Shown in pieces: positions 52,716-61,648 of a DNA stretch of 64,000 nucleotides. The notes under the pieces were generated by a model. It was given only the letters and a program-made list of their open reading frames with translations. It was not told where the DNA came from and did not search any database. The stretch's first letter is position 1. Every line of letters begins with the position of its first letter. Made by a program: the position numbers and the translations under genes. The DNA lies in NCBI RefSeq assembly GCF_009801115.1, contig NZ_VTOL01000003.1:248001-312000 (forward strand), given 5' to 3'. The DNA comes from Dyadobacter sp. 3J3. Its GTDB lineage: Bacteria > Bacteroidota > Bacteroidia > Cytophagales > Spirosomataceae.

Positions 52716-53099
52716 ATGAACAATTCAATCAAAAATATCGCTGTTGCTTTCGCATTTGTTACTTCTTTCGCTTTCGCTGCTAACGCTGAAAACAAAGAAA
52801 CTAAAAAAGCTTCCGCTTTTGGAACTGGGGTTTACATCAATAAAGGTGGAAAAATCAACGTATTAGTTGATAAAGCAGATGACAATGCTTCAACAACTAT
52901 TCTTGTGAAAAATGAAAACGGAGACGTGGTTTACCGCGAAATTGTTGCAAAAGGAAATCAAAAATTCGGTCGCCAGTTAAACGTTACGGATCTTGAAGCC
53001 GGAAAATATGAAATCGATGTAACAAGCAAAAACGAAACCCAAACCAAAGCATTCCAATTATCAGATCAAAAAACAGAACGTGTTTTGACAATCAAATAA
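52716..53099 (+). CDS. Secreted 127-residue beta-sandwich protein, paralogue A
   Basis: Signal peptide MNNSIKNIAVAFAFVTSFAF, cleaved near ANAE (residue 24). The mature domain repeats beta-strand patterns GGKINVLVDK, TTILVKNENGDVVYREI, LNVTDLEAGKYEIDVTS, similar to type A sorting-domain or DUF3244-like sandwiches in Bacteroidota. No other domain is present. Nearly identical to paralogue C (one Val/Ile change). Function unknown; probably a small periplasmic or surface protein. Confidence 0.8.
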   Translation: MNNSIKNIAVAFAFVTSFAFAANAENKETKKASAFGTGVYINKGGKINVLVDKADDNASTTILVKNENGDVVYREIVAKGNQKFGRQLNVTDLEAGKYEIDVTSKNETQTKAFQLSDQKTERVLTIK

Positions 53100-53166
53100 G
53101 CAGTTTTTGAAATAATTATTAGCCATTCATAAAGAAAATATTAGCCATACTTAAAAAATCAAAGCC

Positions 53167-53550
53167 ATGAAAACTTACATCAAAAATATCGCTGTTGCTT
53201 TCGCATTTGTTGCCTCATTCGCTTTCTCTGCTCATGCAGATGATAAAGCCACTAAAAAAGCCTCTGTCCTTAACACTGGCGTTTACATCAACAAAAATGG
53301 AAAAATTAACGTTTTTGTCGATAAACTTAACAGCAATTCCAACACGACAATCGTTGTTAAAAATTCAGCCGGAGATGTTGTTTACCGGGAAGTAGTTGAA
53401 AAAGATCTTCAAAAATTCGGACGTATTTTAAATGTTGACGAGCTTACCGCCGGTAAATATGAAATTAAAGTAAGCAGTAAAAATGATTCACAAACTAAAT
53501 CATTTCAATTGTCAGAACCGGTTGTTGAGCGTGTTGTGACTATTAAATAA
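53167..53550 (+). CDS. Secreted 127-residue beta-sandwich protein, paralogue B
   Basis: Signal peptide MKTYIKNIAVAFAFVASFAF, cleavage near AHAD (residue 24). The N-terminal 31 residues are identical to paralogue D, but the mature part differs strongly (SVLNTGVYINKNGKINVFVDK here), so the block duplication ends inside the gene. Beta-strand layout as in paralogue A. Followed by a terminator hairpin at 53576-53610. Function unknown. Confidence 0.8.
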   Translation: MKTYIKNIAVAFAFVASFAFSAHADDKATKKASVLNTGVYINKNGKINVFVDKLNSNSNTTIVVKNSAGDVVYREVVEKDLQKFGRILNVDELTAGKYEIKVSSKNDSQTKSFQLSEPVVERVVTIK

Positions 53551-53575
53551 AAACATTCTGATATTTTACTTTTTG

Positions 53576-53610
53576 AAAATGGCTTTCGTGAAAAACGGGA
53601 GCCATTTTTT
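53576..53610 (+). terminator. Terminator after paralogue B
   Basis: AAAATGGCT and AGCCATTTTTT form a stem with a long loop and a T-tract. Confidence 0.75.
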
Positions 53611-53639
53611 GTCTGTGCTAATATAAAATATAGCCAAAT

Positions 53640-53720
53640 TCATTCCCCAGGGATAAATCCCCTGGTTAACAATATCGGTCCGGGGTGCGTAGCCGTGCTT
53701 ACAGCATTGAAAAAAATGCC
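53640..53720 (-). repeat. Inverted degenerate copy of the palindromic repeat
   Basis: CCCCAGGGATAAATCCCCTGG and the following sequence resemble the reverse complement of the 74-bp unit, as at 52245-52310. The two inverted copies and the direct arrays surround the paralogue genes. Confidence 0.5.
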
Positions 53721-53790
53721 ATAGACATGAGCCATAATGATATTTATAGATTTCCATCTTTGATAAGTAACAATTTGTGCCATTACTAAA

Positions 53791-54170
53791 TGCCGTAGGC
53801 ATGAACGACATTGTAGCCAGGGATTTTAATCCCTGGATCCGTGGCGATCCTAGCGTTCAAAAAATGCCGTAGGCATGAACGACATTGTAGCCAGGGATTT
53901 TAATCCCTGGATCCGTGGCGATCCTAGCGTTCAAAAAATGCCGTAGGCACGAACGACATTGTAGCCAGGGATTTTAATCCCTGGATCCGTGGTGATCCTA
54001 GCGTTCACAAAATGCCGTAGGCATGGCCGACATTGTAGCCAGGAATTTTAATCCCTGGATCCGTGGCGATCCTAGCGTACAAAAAATGCCGTAGGCACGA
54101 ACGACATTGTAGCCAGGGATTTTAATCCCTGGATCCGTGGTGATCCTAGCGTTCAAAAAATGCCGTAGGC
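53791..54170 (+). repeat. 74-bp direct repeat array
   Basis: The start TGCCGTAGGCA recurs at 53791, 53865, 53939, 54013, 54087 and 54161, exactly 74 bases apart. Each unit carries the palindrome CCAGGGATTTTAATCCCTGG plus a short TGCCGTAGGCA palindrome. The same pair occurs once, at 52380 and 52454, upstream of paralogue A. Units differ by single bases. Confidence 0.95.
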
Positions 54171-54421
54171 ATGGCCTATTTTAATTCACATGACCAGCTT
54201 TGTCCAAAATTAATTTTTACGATTACACATCATCCAGATCATTGCATTTACAAAAATGCAACAACACATTTCCACCGCTTAATTACTCATTTATTCCCAA
54301 AACCACTTATCACCAAAAACCATCCATTCATGTACTTTGTTATACATAGTACCTGCCATCACCCTATCTTTGATTCATCAATAAGGGAAACAAATCATAA
54401 ACATTAAAATATAAATTAGCC
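54171..54421 (+). promoter_or_regulatory. Duplicated upstream region of paralogue C
   Basis: Almost identical to 52464-52715 with one indel, including the TATCTTTG box at 54365-54372. It probably carries the promoter; the frame running through it is not thought to be a gene. Confidence 0.6.
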
Positions 54422-54805
54422 ATGAACAATTCAATCAAAAATATCGCTGTTGCTTTCGCATTTGTTACTTCTTTCGCTTTCGCTGCTAACGCCGAAAACA
54501 AAGAAACTAAAAAAGCTTCCGCTTTTGGAACTGGGGTTTACATCAATAAAGGTGGAAAAATCAACGTATTAGTTGATAAAGCAGATGACAATGCTTCAAC
54601 AACCATTCTTGTTAAAAATGAAAACGGAGACGTGGTTTACCGCGAAATTATTGCAAAAGGAAATCAAAAATTCGGTCGCCAGTTGAACGTTACGGATCTT
54701 GAAGCCGGAAAATATGAAATCGATGTAACAAGCAAAAACGAAACCCAAACCAAAGCATTCCAATTATCAGATCAAAAAACAGAACGTGTTTTGACTATCA
54801 AATAA
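54422..54805 (+). CDS. Secreted 127-residue beta-sandwich protein, paralogue C
   Basis: As paralogue A: the proteins differ by one residue (REIIAKG against REIVAKG). Signal peptide then a single beta-rich domain with the GDVVYRE core. It is part of a duplicated block offset by 1706 bases. Near identity in coding and upstream DNA points to recent duplication or gene conversion. Confidence 0.8.
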   Translation: MNNSIKNIAVAFAFVTSFAFAANAENKETKKASAFGTGVYINKGGKINVLVDKADDNASTTILVKNENGDVVYREIIAKGNQKFGRQLNVTDLEAGKYEIDVTSKNETQTKAFQLSDQKTERVLTIK

Positions 54806-54872
54806 GCAGTTTCTGAAATAATTATTAGCCATTCATAAAGAAAATATTAGCCATACTTAAAAAATCAAAGCC

Positions 54873-55256
54873 ATGAAAACTTACATCAAAAATATCGCTG
54901 TTGCCTTCGCATTTGTTGCCTCATTCGCTTTCTCTGCACATGCAGATGATAAAGCAACCAAAAAATCAACAGGTTTCGGTACCGGAATTTATACTACCAA
55001 AGGTGGGAAAATCAATGTTCTGGTTGACAAAGTGAATCAGGATTCACCAACCATTTTAGTGTTAAAAAATAACTTGGGAGACATTGTTTATCGTGAAGTA
55101 ATTGAAAAAGGAAGCCAAAAATTCGGACGCTCTTTAAATTTAAATGAACTGGAAGCAGGAAAATATGAAATCCAGGTGACCAGCAATGGAGAAACTCAAT
55201 CAAAATCGCTTCAATTGACAGAACAAAAAACTGAACGTGTTTTGACAATCAATTAA
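54873..55256 (+). CDS. Secreted 127-residue beta-sandwich protein, paralogue D
   Basis: Same signal peptide as paralogue B, then a clearly different mature part (STGFGTGIYTTKGGKINVLVDKV) that looks closer to paralogue A in several strands (EKGSQKFGRSLN, LEAGKYEI, TEQKTERVLTI). Cut at a sharp boundary near codon 32, as if two genes were recombined. A terminator-like hairpin follows at 55300-55335. Confidence 0.8.
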   Translation: MKTYIKNIAVAFAFVASFAFSAHADDKATKKSTGFGTGIYTTKGGKINVLVDKVNQDSPTILVLKNNLGDIVYREVIEKGSQKFGRSLNLNELEAGKYEIQVTSNGETQSKSLQLTEQKTERVLTIN

Positions 55257-55299
55257 CTCGGATTAATCAAGCAGTCAAATCTATTAGCCAGCGTTAATA

Positions 55300-55335
55300 A
55301 AAGCGGTCTCCAAACAACGGAAACCGCTTTTTCTT
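55300..55335 (+). terminator. Terminator after paralogue D
   Basis: AAAAGCGGT and ACCGCTTTTT form a stem with a 14-base loop and a T-rich tail. Confidence 0.75.
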
Positions 55336-55495
55336 TTTTATATTCTCCAAAAACCGCCGTTCAATCATTAGTGGATTTAAGTCCATATCCTTTGTTGTCT
55401 GCCAATGCATTTGCTGCGACTAAGATGATGAAAATGTCCAATGAGCCTGGGAAAATTCAAGCACAAACATTTAATCCATCATAATCACATTAGCT

Positions 55496-55879
55496 ATGAA
55501 AAAGACAACCAAAACAATCATCGGTACCATCGTACTTGTTGTAATTACCTGCATTTCTGCTTTTGCAGATGAAAAGGAAGCCAAAAAACCAACCGGTTTC
55601 AGAACAGGGATTTACCGTTCTATTGATGGAAAAATCAATATCTATGTTGACCGTGTTAATAAATCTGCGCCGGCCATTATTTTGTTGAGTGACGATGGAG
55701 GACAAGTTTTATACCGGGAAATTATCCGAAATAACTATGCGAAGTTCGGTCGCGCACTAAACGTTGATCAGCTTGAAGACGGGCATTATACGCTCAAAAT
55801 AATGATTGGCAATGAAATTCTTTCAAAATCTGTCTTTTTGACCGAACAAAAAATACAACGTTCTCTAAAAATTGAATAA
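55496..55879 (+). CDS. Secreted 127-residue beta-sandwich protein, paralogue E
   Basis: Signal peptide ending AFAD, then TGFRTGIYRSIDGKINIYVDRVNKSAPAIILLSDDGGQVLYREI. The most divergent copy, but the same length as all others (127 residues) and the same strand order. Preceded by ATTAGCTATG, a variant of the ATTAGCCATG start context of paralogues A and C. A terminator follows at 55936-55972. Confidence 0.8.
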   Translation: MKKTTKTIIGTIVLVVITCISAFADEKEAKKPTGFRTGIYRSIDGKINIYVDRVNKSAPAIILLSDDGGQVLYREIIRNNYAKFGRALNVDQLEDGHYTLKIMIGNEILSKSVFLTEQKIQRSLKIE

Positions 55880-55935
55880 CATTTTCTGCCATTACGCATC
55901 CACTTCCCCAAGCTCTTTATTAGCCATGTTCACGT

Positions 55936-55972
55936 AAAACGGCTTCCAGATTACCGGAAGCCGTTTTTTTAT
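55936..55972. terminator. Bidirectional terminator
   Basis: AAACGGCTTCCGG-type arm (55937-55947) and CGGAAGCCGTTT pair with a short loop, followed by a T-tract; shared by paralogue E and the convergent dioxygenase gene. Confidence 0.85.
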
Positions 55973-55989
55973 TTATGCTATTCTTAATA

Positions 55990-56934
55990 TTATCTACTTT
56001 CGGCCACAATCACCGGCAGTTCCGCCTCGATTTTCTCTCTTCTTGGCTCGTACCATTCCGGTAATTTTAAGGCAGTACCTAATTCCGCAACACTTTCATC
56101 TACCGAAAATCCCGGAGGATTTGTGGCAATTTCAAATAGGATCCCACCCGGTTCGCGGTAATAAATACTATGGAAATAATTACGGTCTAAAACTTCGGTT
56201 GGATTATAACTTCCCGACAACAATTTCTCCCGAATTTCCAGCTGTGTTTCGTCACTATCCGTTGCAAAAGCTACGTGATGAACTGAGCCTGCACCCTGCA
56301 AAGCACGAATATCTTTTGGCGATTCCAGTACATCTACATAAGAACCAGGGCCGCCAGCACCCGCTTCAAATCTATAAACCCCATTTTCTTCTCCAACCAG
56401 GCGATGCTGCATCACATCGGTCAGCAAAGAAACTGTTTTATCAATTTTATATTCATTTAGCGAAACTGTGTACGCACCACGGATCGAATATTCGGCTGGA
56501 ATTTTCCCGTTGTCCCATCCCGGACGTTTGTCAACATCATTGGCAACAAGCTCCACACCCATTCCATCGTAATCTTCGAAACGGAGATAAGTTTCATTAA
56601 ATCGCCTGTAAGGTCCTGCATAAGGAATGCCGAAATGCACCAGCCTGTCCATCCAGAAACTTAATGAAGCTGTTGGAATTGAAAAAGCTGAAAAAGTTAA
56701 TTGTCCGCCACCCTTCCGGCCACGAACCAAACCCGCATATGGAAAAAATGTAACAATGGAGCCCGGTGAGCCTGTTTCATCTCCGTAATATAAATGGTAG
56801 ACATCTGGTGCATCAAAATTGACCGTTTTTTTCACCATCTTCAAACCAAGAATTCCTACATAAAAGTCAACATTTCTCTGTGCGTCACTTGCCAATGCAG
56901 TGATATGATGCAAGCCATTGATAAGATTTTCCAT
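55990..56934 (-). CDS. VOC-family ring-cleaving dioxygenase (MhqO-like)
   Basis: 314 residues with two glyoxalase/VOC modules. Metal-ligand positions are visible in GLHHITALA (His near 8-9), HHVAFATDS (His near 220) and GGILFEIATNPPGF (Glu near 270). Similar to the MhqO/MhqA hydroquinone-specific enzymes that clear quinones and related electrophiles. Convergent with paralogue E. Confidence 0.87.
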   Translation of the reverse strand: MENLINGLHHITALASDAQRNVDFYVGILGLKMVKKTVNFDAPDVYHLYYGDETGSPGSIVTFFPYAGLVRGRKGGGQLTFSAFSIPTASLSFWMDRLVHFGIPYAGPYRRFNETYLRFEDYDGMGVELVANDVDKRPGWDNGKIPAEYSIRGAYTVSLNEYKIDKTVSLLTDVMQHRLVGEENGVYRFEAGAGGPGSYVDVLESPKDIRALQGAGSVHHVAFATDSDETQLEIREKLLSGSYNPTEVLDRNYFHSIYYREPGGILFEIATNPPGFSVDESVAELGTALKLPEWYEPRREKIEAELPVIVAESR

Positions 56935-57212
56935 GTTTTAAAATTTATATGTTGTTACATTTAATGTATATACATGTATTATCAAAACTTAGTTCAATAA
57001 TCTGCCAAAATAATGGTGAAAAGCTATTTTGATCGATTGACAGAAGCTAGAACCTGTTGTACGGATTATCGATTTAGAATTAAATACTGAAAAATAATAA
57101 TCGAGCAAACGCCATATTCCTGACTGATAATAAGGAGATAGGAGAAATCTTTTTCTTTTAAAAATGTCGGTAACATCTGGCATTCAAACTATTTCTAAAA
57201 TCTGGTTCGCAC

Positions 57213-58331
57213 ATGAATTCTCGTCGTGATTTCCTTCAAAAGGTTTCTCTTGGTATTGGTGTAACGGCACTTGCGGGTTTGCCGGTATCAGCCGCGACCC
57301 CGTCGGTCCCCTTAGTTCGTGCTGAAAAGCAGCTCCGGGTTGCCATCATGGGGCTGGGTGGTTATGCCAATATAGTGGCCGAGGCTATGCAGAAATGCAC
57401 CATGGCCACGTTGGTGGGCGTAGTTTCCGGAACTCCTTCCAAAGTTGAAACATGGAAAAAGAAATATAACATTCCTGACAAAAACATCTACAACTATGAG
57501 ACTGTCAGCGAATTAAAAAACAATCCGGATATTGATATTGTTTATGTAACAACGCCGAATTCCCTTCATCATAAACATGTACTGCAAATTGCAGCGACCG
57601 GAAAACATGTTCTTTGTGAAAAACCGGTGGCAGACAACGCCAAACAAACCCGCGAAATGATCGCAGCCTGTGAAAAAGCCGGTGTTAAATTTTACATCGG
57701 ATATCGCCTTCATTTTGAGCCCCACACGCGCGAACTTATCCGTATGCGCGAATCGGGGGAACTAGGAAAAATCATGCATGTCAACAATTACATGGGTTTC
57801 AAAAGTGGGGATCCTACACAGTGGCGTTTGAAAAAAGCATTAGCAGGCGGCGGCGCGATGATGGATGTAGGCGTGTATGCATTAAATGGAGCACGTTATT
57901 GTACAGGCGAGGAGCCGATCTGGGTAACGGCTCAAGAAACCAAAACGGACCCTATAAAATTTAAAGAAGTTGATGAAACCATCACTTTTCAGTTAGGATT
58001 CCCAAGTGGTGTAATCGCAAATTGCGGGACAACGTACAACTTCAATAATTTCGAAAGACTTTATGTAATAGGTGAAAAAGGATTTGTTGAGCTGTCTCCC
58101 GCGTTTGGTTATGGTCCGATAAAAGGGCGAACAAATGCAGGTCCAATGGATATGCCCGCTCACATTCCACACCAGACTTTACAAATGGATGGACTGGCCG
58201 ATATTATTCTTAACAACAAACCGGATCCACATATTACGGGGCAAGAGGGATTGAAAGACATGATTGTTGTGGACGCCGTTTACGAATCAATCCGAAAAGG
58301 AGGACAAAAAATATTAATCAATAAAGCATAA
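57213..58331 (+). CDS. Tat-secreted Gfo/Idh/MocA oxidoreductase
   Basis: 372 residues with a twin-arginine signal (SRRDFLQKVSLGIGVTALAG, Arg4-Arg5), then a Rossmann fold (VAIMGLGGYANIVAEAM), the family motif CEKPVADN, and a C-terminal oxidoreductase domain. Folded with its NADP cofactor before export, like the glucose-fructose oxidoreductase group. Periplasmic sugar redox enzyme; substrate unknown. Confidence 0.9.
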   Translation: MNSRRDFLQKVSLGIGVTALAGLPVSAATPSVPLVRAEKQLRVAIMGLGGYANIVAEAMQKCTMATLVGVVSGTPSKVETWKKKYNIPDKNIYNYETVSELKNNPDIDIVYVTTPNSLHHKHVLQIAATGKHVLCEKPVADNAKQTREMIAACEKAGVKFYIGYRLHFEPHTRELIRMRESGELGKIMHVNNYMGFKSGDPTQWRLKKALAGGGAMMDVGVYALNGARYCTGEEPIWVTAQETKTDPIKFKEVDETITFQLGFPSGVIANCGTTYNFNNFERLYVIGEKGFVELSPAFGYGPIKGRTNAGPMDMPAHIPHQTLQMDGLADIILNNKPDPHITGQEGLKDMIVVDAVYESIRKGGQKILINKA

Positions 58332-58335
58332 TTTC

Positions 58336-58367
58336 AAATGCCCGGCCAATCAAGCCGGGCATTTTTA
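58336..58367 (+). terminator. Terminator after the Tat oxidoreductase gene
   Basis: AATGCCCGGC and GCCGGGCATT form a GC-rich stem with a T-tract. Confidence 0.9.
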
Positions 58368-58445
58368 CTTTTATATAACCCGGAATTTAATTTTTTCTTA
58401 ACCGGAAAAAGGCCTGAATAATAAGGATCAGGAAATGAGATGCGT

Positions 58446-58453
58446 TACCTTTG
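58446..58453 (+). promoter_or_regulatory. -7 box TACCTTTG for the DUF3050 gene
   Basis: TACCTTTG, matching TAnnTTTG and followed by GCGG, 44 bp before the ATG at 58497. No clear -33 TTG. A coding start upstream of this box at 58440 would be incompatible with the promoter. Confidence 0.45.
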
Positions 58454-58496
58454 CGGATTCATTCAACATTCGAGTTCGTATTTCATTCCAATTGTT

Positions 58497-59285
58497 ATGT
58501 CAGACCATATTAAAAAATTACAAATCGCTATTGAGCCGCTCAGGCAGCAAATTATTAATCATAAAGTTTACCCGGCAATTACCGAGCTTGACGATTTAAG
58601 AATATTCATGCAGTACCACGTTTTCGCGGTTTGGGATTTCATGTCACTTTTAAAGGCACTTCAAAATAACCTTACTTGCACTTCTGTGCCCTGGTTTCCG
58701 GTTGGTTCGGCCGTAACAAGGCATTTAATCAATGAAATTGTTGCAGGTGAAGAATCAGATATTGATCAAAATGGTGAGTTGAAAAGTCATTATGAACTGT
58801 ATCTTGAAGCGATGCAGCAAAGTGGCGCAGACACTTCTCAAATTGAAAAATTCATTTCCGAATTAAAGATCAGCAATAATTTAAGTTCGTCTTTTGAAGT
58901 ATCAGACGCGCCGCAGGCTGCACAGGATTTTGTCAATTTCACTTTTAAGATTATTAATAGCAAAAAGGATTATTTGCAAGCTGCGACCTTCACTTTTGGC
59001 AGGGAAGATCTGATCCCGAATATGTTCCATTCCATCGTAAGCGATATCAGCAAAACTTTCCCGGAAGAAGTTTCAATTTTCAAATATTACCTGGAAAGAC
59101 ATATCGAAGTGGATGGCGATCATCATAGTAATCTGGCGTTACAAATGACTTCAAATCTTTGCGGCGATAATGAGACTTTTTGGAAAGAAGCTGAACAGGC
59201 AACAATTCTGTCTCTTCAAAAAAGAATCGATCTTTGGGATGCCGTTTACGAGCAGATTGAGAGTAAAAAAACCATATTTAATTAA
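58497..59285 (+). CDS. DUF3050 family protein
   Basis: 262 residues from ATG 58497 (MSDHIKKLQIAIEPLRQQI). It matches DUF3050: LRIFMQYHVFAVWDFMSLLKALQ with conserved His, and DGDHHSNLAL with further histidines near 215, consistent with a helical heme-oxygenase-like fold. Function unknown. The upstream frame start at 58440 overlaps a promoter box and is less likely. It is 17 bp before the rlmF start. Confidence 0.83.
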   Translation: MSDHIKKLQIAIEPLRQQIINHKVYPAITELDDLRIFMQYHVFAVWDFMSLLKALQNNLTCTSVPWFPVGSAVTRHLINEIVAGEESDIDQNGELKSHYELYLEAMQQSGADTSQIEKFISELKISNNLSSSFEVSDAPQAAQDFVNFTFKIINSKKDYLQAATFTFGREDLIPNMFHSIVSDISKTFPEEVSIFKYYLERHIEVDGDHHSNLALQMTSNLCGDNETFWKEAEQATILSLQKRIDLWDAVYEQIESKKTIFN

Positions 59286-59302
59286 TCTGATCTCCGTTTT
59301 CA

Positions 59303-60271
59303 TTGGCTCAAAAATTAAAAAAAATACATACCGAAAAGACCAGTCTGCATGAGCGAAACCTGCATAGGGAAAGGTATGATTTTATAGAATTAATTAACAG
59401 TTACCAGGAATTATCAAAGTTCGTTTTTGTCAATCCTTTTGGGGATAAATCCATAGATTTCGCTAATCCAGATGCTGTAAAAGCACTTAACAAAGCCTTG
59501 TTGAAATATTTCTACGGGATATCGTACTGGGATATCCCCGACGGTTATCTCTGCCCGCCCATTCCGGGGCGGGCAGATTATATTCATTACATTGCTGATT
59601 TACTTGCTTCTGTAAATGGTGGCAAATTCCCTGTCGGGAAAAATGTTAAAGTTCTTGATATTGGCGTAGGTGCTAATTGTGTATACCCTATTGTAGGCCA
59701 CCGGGAATATGGATGGAGTTTTACCGGCTCTGATATTGATCCTGTTTCTGTCGATTCTGCAAGACAAATTATTGACAAAAAACCTTCGCTCGAAGGTGCG
59801 ATAGATATTCGTTTACAAACCTCTCCCAAAAATATTTTCAAAGGTATTATTCACCCCGAAGAATTTTTTGACGTTACGATTTGCAATCCGCCATTCCATG
59901 CATCCATGGCAGAAGCACAGGCGGGTACAAAGCGAAAACTAATTAATCTAGGATTGGCAAAAGGCCCGAAAGCTGTTCTCAATTTTGGCGGGCAAAATGC
60001 TGAGTTATGGGTTGAAGGCGGTGAAGAAGTCTTTGTAAAACAAATGATTCGGGAAAGCGCCGAAATTCCTTCACAATGTTTGTGGTTTACGTCGCTAATT
60101 TCAAAAAGGACAACTTTACCAGGAGTTTATTCTGAACTGAAAAAAGTAAATGCATTAAATGTAAAAACGGTTGAAATGGCACAAGGGCAAAAAGTAAGCA
60201 GGTTTGTGGCATGGACATTTCTGGATAACGATATGCAGAAGAAATGGGCAAAAGAGCGATTTAAAAAGTAG
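59303..60271 (+). CDS. rlmF: 23S rRNA (adenine-1618-N6)-methyltransferase RlmF
   Basis: 322 residues. The Rossmann-fold SAM site is [16 protein letters not shown] and the target-base motif is CNPPFH near residue 194, both standard for RlmF. Methylates A1618 of 23S rRNA. No in-frame ATG exists near the N-terminus, so a TTG at 59303 is the likely start (MAQKLKKIH). It is 17 bp after DUF3050, probably co-transcribed. Confidence 0.92.
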   Translation: MAQKLKKIHTEKTSLHERNLHRERYDFIELINSYQELSKFVFVNPFGDKSIDFANPDAVKALNKALLKYFYGISYWDIPDGYLCPPIPGRADYIHYIADLLASVNGGKFPVGKNVKVLDIGVGANCVYPIVGHREYGWSFTGSDIDPVSVDSARQIIDKKPSLEGAIDIRLQTSPKNIFKGIIHPEEFFDVTICNPPFHASMAEAQAGTKRKLINLGLAKGPKAVLNFGGQNAELWVEGGEEVFVKQMIRESAEIPSQCLWFTSLISKRTTLPGVYSELKKVNALNVKTVEMAQGQKVSRFVAWTFLDNDMQKKWAKERFKK

Positions 60272-60321
60272 TATTTCGGTTAGTATATTTTTAAAATAAA
60301 CATCGTCACGAAATAGGATAT

Positions 60322-60577
60322 GCCACCCTTTCAGGGTTTTTCCAGCATAAATCATACCCTTGCTATAATAATGTCATCCCTTCGGGATTAGTTAAGGTTT
60401 GAAAATTCAATTATTACAAATTACGTTTTGTCTAAAAATCAATAATTGATTTGATCTTATTTTAAATTCAGTAAACTGATTTACATTCCTGGTTTTGCTT
60501 AACATAAAATCCCGAAGGGATGACATTATTATAGAAATTCGATACCATCAATTTACCAAAACCCTGAAAGGGCGACA
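60322..60577. repeat. Long inverted repeat flanking 120 bp, REP-like
   Basis: Arms near 60322-60389 and 60509-60577 mirror each other over many stretches: CCCTTTCAGGG with CCCTGAAAGGG, and ATAATAATGTCATCCCTTCGGGAT with ATCCCGAAGGGATGACATTATTAT. The short CCCTTTCAGGG core is the same as at 10231-10242. About 410 bp between rlmF and the next gene have no other feature. Confidence 0.85.
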
Positions 60578-60684
60578 TAAATATTTCCTTCCCTGCACGT
60601 TATCAACATTAAATTTCCTGAAAATTTTCCTTATGTCTTTACTGCCATCATTTTGGTATTAAAATATTCATTTAATCCGTCCCC

Positions 60685-61605
60685 ATGAAAAAATTCAGCA
60701 TTTTCGCCTCAGCACTAACTTTGGCATTATCTTTTTTCACACCGCATTCACTTTCTGCCCAAATCATGGATAAAAAATCGATTATCGCCCCCGGGGCCCA
60801 GGTTGAAAAATTAGGCGACGGTTACAAATTCACTGAAGGTCCCGTTGCGGATGCGCAGGGAAATGTTTTCTTTACTGATCAGCCTAATAATAAAATCATT
60901 CGTTGGGATGCCGAAACTGGCACATTTAGTACCTTTTCAGAAAATTCTGGTCGTGCAAACGGTATGTATTTTGACAAAAAAGGAAATCTCGTAGCATGCT
61001 CTGATGAAGATAACCAGGTTTGGTCTTTTGATAAAAAAGGAAAAGCAACGGTGCTTGTCAAGGATTATGACGGAAAACTTTTGAACGGCCCAAATGATCT
61101 TTGGATCGATCCAAAAGGAGGCATGTATCTTACCGATCCGCTTTATCCGAGAGATTACTGGAAACGTGATCCAAAAATGCAGCAGGACGGAGAACACGTT
61201 TATTACCTAAGTCCAGATGGCAAAAAATTGGTTCGTGTGGATGATCAGCTCAAAAAACCAAACGGAATTATTGGAACTGCCGATGGAAAGAAATTATATG
61301 TTGCAGATATTGGCGCCAGCAAAACCTATTTATACGACATCAATAAAGATGGATCGTTATCAAACAAAACCTTGTTTATATCAAAGGGATCTGACGGGAT
61401 GATTCTTGACAACGAAGGAAATTTATACATTACCGGAAATGGCGTAACAGTTTTCAATAAGAAAGGAGAAGAAATCGCTCATTTTCCTGTTCACAAAGGC
61501 TGGACAGCCAACTTATGTTTTGGTGGAAAAAATCGCGATTTACTATTTATAACTGCTGAAACAGCCGTTTACGGAATAAAAATGAGCGTAAAAGGAGTAA
61601 AATAA
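60685..61605 (+). CDS. SMP-30/gluconolactonase-like secreted protein
   Basis: 306 residues with a signal peptide ending LSAQ near residue 27 and a six-bladed propeller: GYKFTEGPVADAQGNVFFTDQPNNKIIRWD, GRANGMYFDKKGNLVACSDE, LLNGPNDLWIDPKGGMYLTDP, LKKPNGIIGTADGKKLYVAD. These match the SMP-30/Gluconolaconase/LRE family, calcium-dependent lactonases. Likely periplasmic; substrate unknown. Confidence 0.9.
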   Translation: MKKFSIFASALTLALSFFTPHSLSAQIMDKKSIIAPGAQVEKLGDGYKFTEGPVADAQGNVFFTDQPNNKIIRWDAETGTFSTFSENSGRANGMYFDKKGNLVACSDEDNQVWSFDKKGKATVLVKDYDGKLLNGPNDLWIDPKGGMYLTDPLYPRDYWKRDPKMQQDGEHVYYLSPDGKKLVRVDDQLKKPNGIIGTADGKKLYVADIGASKTYLYDINKDGSLSNKTLFISKGSDGMILDNEGNLYITGNGVTVFNKKGEEIAHFPVHKGWTANLCFGGKNRDLLFITAETAVYGIKMSVKGVK

Positions 61606-61648
61606 GATACCGGAAAACGAAAAATTGACCATAACCCACACAACAGAA

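Noticed and set aside
53791-54170. CRISPR array
   Set aside because: Units are directly adjacent with a constant 74-base period and no variable spacers; no cas genes in the window.
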